From NCBI GenBank assembly GCA_009859145.1, contig VRVR01000003.1:248001-312000 (forward strand): a stretch of 64,000 nucleotides of DNA, read 5' to 3'. Source of the stretch: Andalucia godoyi. Lineage: Eukaryota; Discoba; Jakobea; Jakobida; Andaluciidae. The translations under genes were made by a program, and so were the position numbers. The notes beneath the pieces are model-generated. The model saw only the letters and a program-made list of their open reading frames with translations, was not told the DNA's origin and searched no databases. Shown in pieces: positions 61,086 to 64,000 of this stretch. Numbering within the stretch: the stretch's first letter is position 1; the number at the start of each line of letters is the position of its first letter.

Positions 61086-63310
61086 GTGGGTAAAGTCTCG
61101 GCGGTTGGAAGTCGCAAGAGTGGCAGCATTGATGGTCGTCCGTGCGCACATTGGAAGGGTAATTGGCACAGTTTCAATTTTTCGATCAGATAGACACATT
61201 GGTGTGTGGTGAGTTTGTCGTTGAACATGACTGCCCCCCTGCAAGCTTTTTGTCTAAGAATTTTGTAAACCATGGGCGGATGCGTCTCTCTGGCTCCGCA
61301 ACTGCGTTCTAATTCGAAAACAAATTCCATGACGTCATCCCTTGTGAAACTGTGATGCGCTATCTGCGGTACGCTGGTGACTGCATATTTTGGAGGACCC
61401 ATAGCTGCAGTTTGTACCGGCTCAATATCAATTTGCCATTCTCTCAAGTTCGATTTGAACCGCAGCACGATTTCTATGTCAATTGTTTTCAAGAACATGA
61501 ATTCTTGCGCTTTCAGGCTTCTCTTGTGAATCATTTTCGGATCCTTTTCAACGGTTCTTTGCAGTAAGTTCTCGTAGCGAATTCTTTCATGTGCAGCATG
61601 CTGGTCAATGGCAATTAGCAAATCCCCGGTTGTGCACAGCAGATATTTCTCATCGAGTTGTGCTATGAATCGCAAGAGTTGCATTTCATTCTTTGATATG
61701 CTCACCTCAGTCCTTGGCTGTCGTGTGTGCGCAATCATTTTCCGAGCTGCCGATTGCTGGAAGTCTTCTTTGTGATTTCTTCTGGCTGTATCTGCAATTG
61801 CCCTTGGCGTTCCTTGGCTTGCAAGCGTGGACAAAAGGAGTATGTCGGAGGCTGCATTCAGCCCAGCAAGAAGTCCTCCTGTACCATGGATCTGGCCAAT
61901 GCATGCTCTTTTCGATTTGAACAGCGATTGCGGGACAATTCTGTCTGACGCGAGGTGCATTCCGTTATTTTCCTGCGCGATGCCTTCTCCGTCCTCCAAA
62001 TTGATTTTGTTTTCTCGTTTCAGCCGATCATATTGGTCAATCTCTGGGAAAATGTCGACCAACAACTCAAGAACAATGCTTTCGAGGATTTCTTGATTCT
62101 CTACGAGATGATGGATCAGATTTTCGTGCTGTAGCGCCTCATCAACTCCGAACACAAGGGAAAAACACGGAAATCTCTGACCTGCATGGAGCCCTGGAAG
62201 CAGCGTTACTGGAGAGTTGGCTGCTAGTGCTTGTAGAGAGTTCTTCTTCTTACTCCACGTCTCCTGCTGCAGTCGAATACACTCTCTGTATGTTTCGGAA
62301 ACCATGCTGCGGAGTCTTCCAGTCTTCAACGGAACGCTCGAAATATCTAATGCGTGGTTTTCGTCAGTTAAGATTCTTAGGTGAGTACGTTGGAAATCAT
62401 ACATATAAACTGAAGATGATCATGGGGCAGCATTGCAGTGGGTAGACAGAACCATCCTTTTGCCACTCCGATTGTCTGACCACCAATGGCCATATCCCTC
62501 ATAACGTGCTGCATGTCATTCATCAGCAGCCCAGATATTTGGCATAACCTTGCTCCCATGTCGTCAGCCTCGGATTTCCCAGATTAATTATTATTATTGT
62601 TATTATTATTTTTGAAAAACAGTTAATGTCGCTACGGTGCTTGTTGGGTGATTTGGATACTCAAACGAAGACATACTACTGGCAGGTGCTGAACAATCCT
62701 GTTTTCTGCAAGATTCACTGCAAGGACAGAGGTCATCGGGTGGGCAGCGGCGAAGTGGTGGATAACCTGGAGAATCTGCTGCAGTTCATAAGATGCGTTT
62801 TGCAAGAAATACTTTTGTCGTACGGGAGTTGAGAAGAAAAGGTTTTTGATGATCAGCACTGAGCTGGGATGGGACACCTGCGGAGGCAAACTTGCATCTT
62901 CGTTGCTTTCGATACAATATCCGTTTTTGCAAGTTCTCCACCAGCACCCCGGCTGACCTTCTTTGATGAAGGTTGACATGATTTTGAAGTGGCACACTTC
63001 TGAGAGCCGACGAAGAATTCCCTGTTTCCGATTCATCTTCGTGTCCAGCGCGAAAATCTTGCCAGCCTGGTCAACTGGTACGTCATCCATTCGCGTCACA
63101 CTTCCGCTAACGAAAAACTGCAAAGAAAACTGAGGGATATGAAATCTCACTGAAATTTTTGTGGTATTTTCATCCGTGTCTACGTCAAAGTCAGTATTCA
63201 ACGAGTTTCGATCATCTCAGCAGTCGTGTGGGCCGTAGGAACGTACAGGAAATAAGAACGCATTCGCAGACTTGCGCAAACGAGCTCAAGTGGGAGGTCG
63301 CATCCAGCAT
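61082..63310 (-). CDS. MLH3: MLH3-type MutL homologue with several introns
   Basis: Mismatch-repair and meiotic MutL protein. The last exon 61082-62346 carries the endonuclease motif DQHAAHERIRYE and the MLH3-type end ACRGAVMFNDKL plus CQLPFQCAHGRPSMLPL. Upstream exons on splice signals: 62403-62568 (MGARLCQISGLL) and 62677 to about 63200 or further. Introns are 56 bp (GTATGA...TTAG) and 108 bp (GTATGT...CGAG, an unusual acceptor). The transducer segment VLIIKNLFFSTPVRQKYF is clear. The N-terminal ATPase part is hard to model: the start may be the ATG at 63310 (SSFAQVCECVLIS), with one or two introns of about 31-33 bp. The usual E..xN, DNG and GFRGEAL motifs are not visible. Confidence 0.75.
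62347..62402 (-). other. Intron in MLH3
   Basis: 56 bp, donor GTATGATT, CTTAACTGAC branch-like motif, acceptor GCATTAG. Splicing keeps phase 1 on both sides and joins LQFI(Y) to ISSVPLKTGRL. Confidence 0.75.
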
Positions 63311-63620
63311 GCCAGACGTTTCCTTTGCCAGAAGCCGAATACTGGAGTATATCATAAGCGATAAAAAGGAGAATGCGTTGGAGGATCTGCAAATTCTGGA
63401 CAATCGAATCGATGAGAAGAAGAAACTCGCGAGACACCCAAAAAAAAGAAGGGAAAAAAATGAAAGACGACGCGGAAGAAAGAAGAAGAAACCGAGCAGG
63501 CGTGCGTGGGAAGGAGACACGAGTTTGACGGAATTTGTGAGCCGGCAAAAATTTACAGAAGGCGTTTTTCACACACGCACTATACCCTCACCCTACTCCC
63601 GGGTCCTAATCCCTGATTGA
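63309..63620 (+). CDS. Short Lys/Arg-rich open frame, doubtful gene
   Basis: 103 codons starting MPDVSFARSRILEYIISDKK, then EDLQILDNRIDEKKKLARHP and a very basic stretch (KKRREKNERRRGRKKKK). The first part looks like natural helical protein; no family was recognised. It overlaps the proposed MLH3 start in opposite orientation (both ATGs use the palindrome CATG at 63308-63311), so one of the two starts is probably wrong. Confidence 0.3.
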   Translation: MPDVSFARSRILEYIISDKKENALEDLQILDNRIDEKKKLARHPKKRREKNERRRGRKKKKPSRRAWEGDTSLTEFVSRQKFTEGVFHTRTIPSPYSRVLIPD

Positions 63621-63732
63621 ATTTCGGCCGCAACAGATCAGAAAGGCTTGGTTCTCGATGTTTCTTCCAGTCGCCGTTTTTGCTCCTAGGATTTGTTCTT
63701 CGGATTCTGTACGATTCATTCTCAAATACGAC

Positions 63733-64000
63733 ATGAGTGCGTATCGTGGAATGGACGAAGACCCAACATCTTCGGGAAAACGGGAACATGTGGGAGAGAC
63801 GCTTGCATATCCAAGACCTTCCGTTCCCGGAAGCTGCCGATACAACTTGGTGTTGGATCTCGATCTCACTTTAGTGTACACCTGCCCGGTGAAGGCAGTC
63901 TGCGGAAGCCCACAACTGCTGAAGCAAGTGAAATCTATGGAGAAAATCTGGATGTGCAACGGAACACTCGTGAGTTTTTTCAGGCCAAATGTTAGAGCAA
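63733..64000 (+). CDS. FCP/SCP-type HAD phosphatase (partial, runs off the right edge)
   Basis: 89 codons are visible. CRYNLVLDLDLTLVYT is the FCP/SCP homology motif (DxDxT, here DLDLT) with the nucleophile Asp and second Asp. FFRPNVRA follows, matching the (K/R)RP.(V/L)..FL element. Relatives dephosphorylate the RNA polymerase II C-terminal domain (FCP1, SCP) or lipins (Dullard). The insert between the two motifs is of moderate length. The remainder of the gene is outside the window. Confidence 0.72.
   Translation, partial: MSAYRGMDEDPTSSGKREHVGETLAYPRPSVPGSCRYNLVLDLDLTLVYTCPVKAVCGSPQLLKQVKSMEKIWMCNGTLVSFFRPNVRA

Overview
The window is eukaryotic nuclear DNA from a compact, intron-poor protist genome. 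About thirty protein genes lie on both strands. Convergent neighbours are only 0-200 bp apart (two of them share their stop codons) and divergent promoters are short. The few introns I can place are 56-139 bp, with GTATGT/GTATGA (once GTTTGT) donors. I saw no tRNA, rRNA, CRISPR or bacterial operon. BBS4 and a rotatin-like protein imply a flagellated cell. A mitochondrial-type FtsZ with an N-terminal extension, an SMP-domain (MMM1-like) protein and QCR7 imply conventional mitochondria, and no plastid gene was recognised. A free-living flagellate such as a jakobid (for example Andalucia) would fit, but that is inference.

Layout. 1-6.2 kb: clathrin heavy chain (minus, runs off the left edge) diverging from the splicing factor CRNKL1/Clf1. 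7-9.8 kb: a GFA-fold zinc protein and a rhomboid protease. 10-14.1 kb: CUSTOS-like protein (one intron), SMP-domain lipid-transfer protein, MFS transporter. 14.5-15.1 kb: repeat A copy 1. 15.2-17.4 kb: an unknown protein diverging from a RED/IK-like protein. 18-22.2 kb: a full-length ABCC transporter. 23.5-27.2 kb: Mediator MED7, EMC6 and a DAO-Rieske oxidoreductase with lost cluster ligands. 27.8-29 kb: CCCH zinc finger and a small acidic protein. 29.2-29.8 kb: repeat A copy 2, inverted. 30.3-33 kb: kinesin-13 and a HAD 5'-nucleotidase-like protein. 33.4-36.6 kb: mitochondrial FtsZ and a CUE-DUF1771-Smr protein. 37-40.9 kb: MAP3K-epsilon/Cdc7-type kinase. 42-43.5 kb: PH-domain protein and complex III subunit QCR7. 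44.7-51.1 kb: a 2117-aa multi-membrane adenylyl cyclase with three PAS domains. 51.2-56.8 kb: BBS4 head-to-head with rotatin-like. 57.2-58.8 kb: two uncharacterised proteins. 59.2-61.1 kb: Prp28/DDX23-like helicase with a DEVD box. 61.1-63.3 kb: MLH3 with several introns. 63.7 kb to the right edge: an FCP/SCP-type phosphatase.

Functional groups. There is no operon logic, but some themes recur: RNA splicing (CRNKL1, RED-like, Prp28-like), the flagellum and basal body (BBS4, rotatin, perhaps kinesin-13 and the cyclase), and mitochondrial division or contact (FtsZ, SMP protein, QCR7).

Repeats. Two dispersed families stand out. Family A is a 614-bp, almost identical inverted pair 14 kb apart. 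Family B has three copies (364, 561 and 629 bp), each lying upstream of a gene with the same end facing the start codon. A and B appear to share one terminus.
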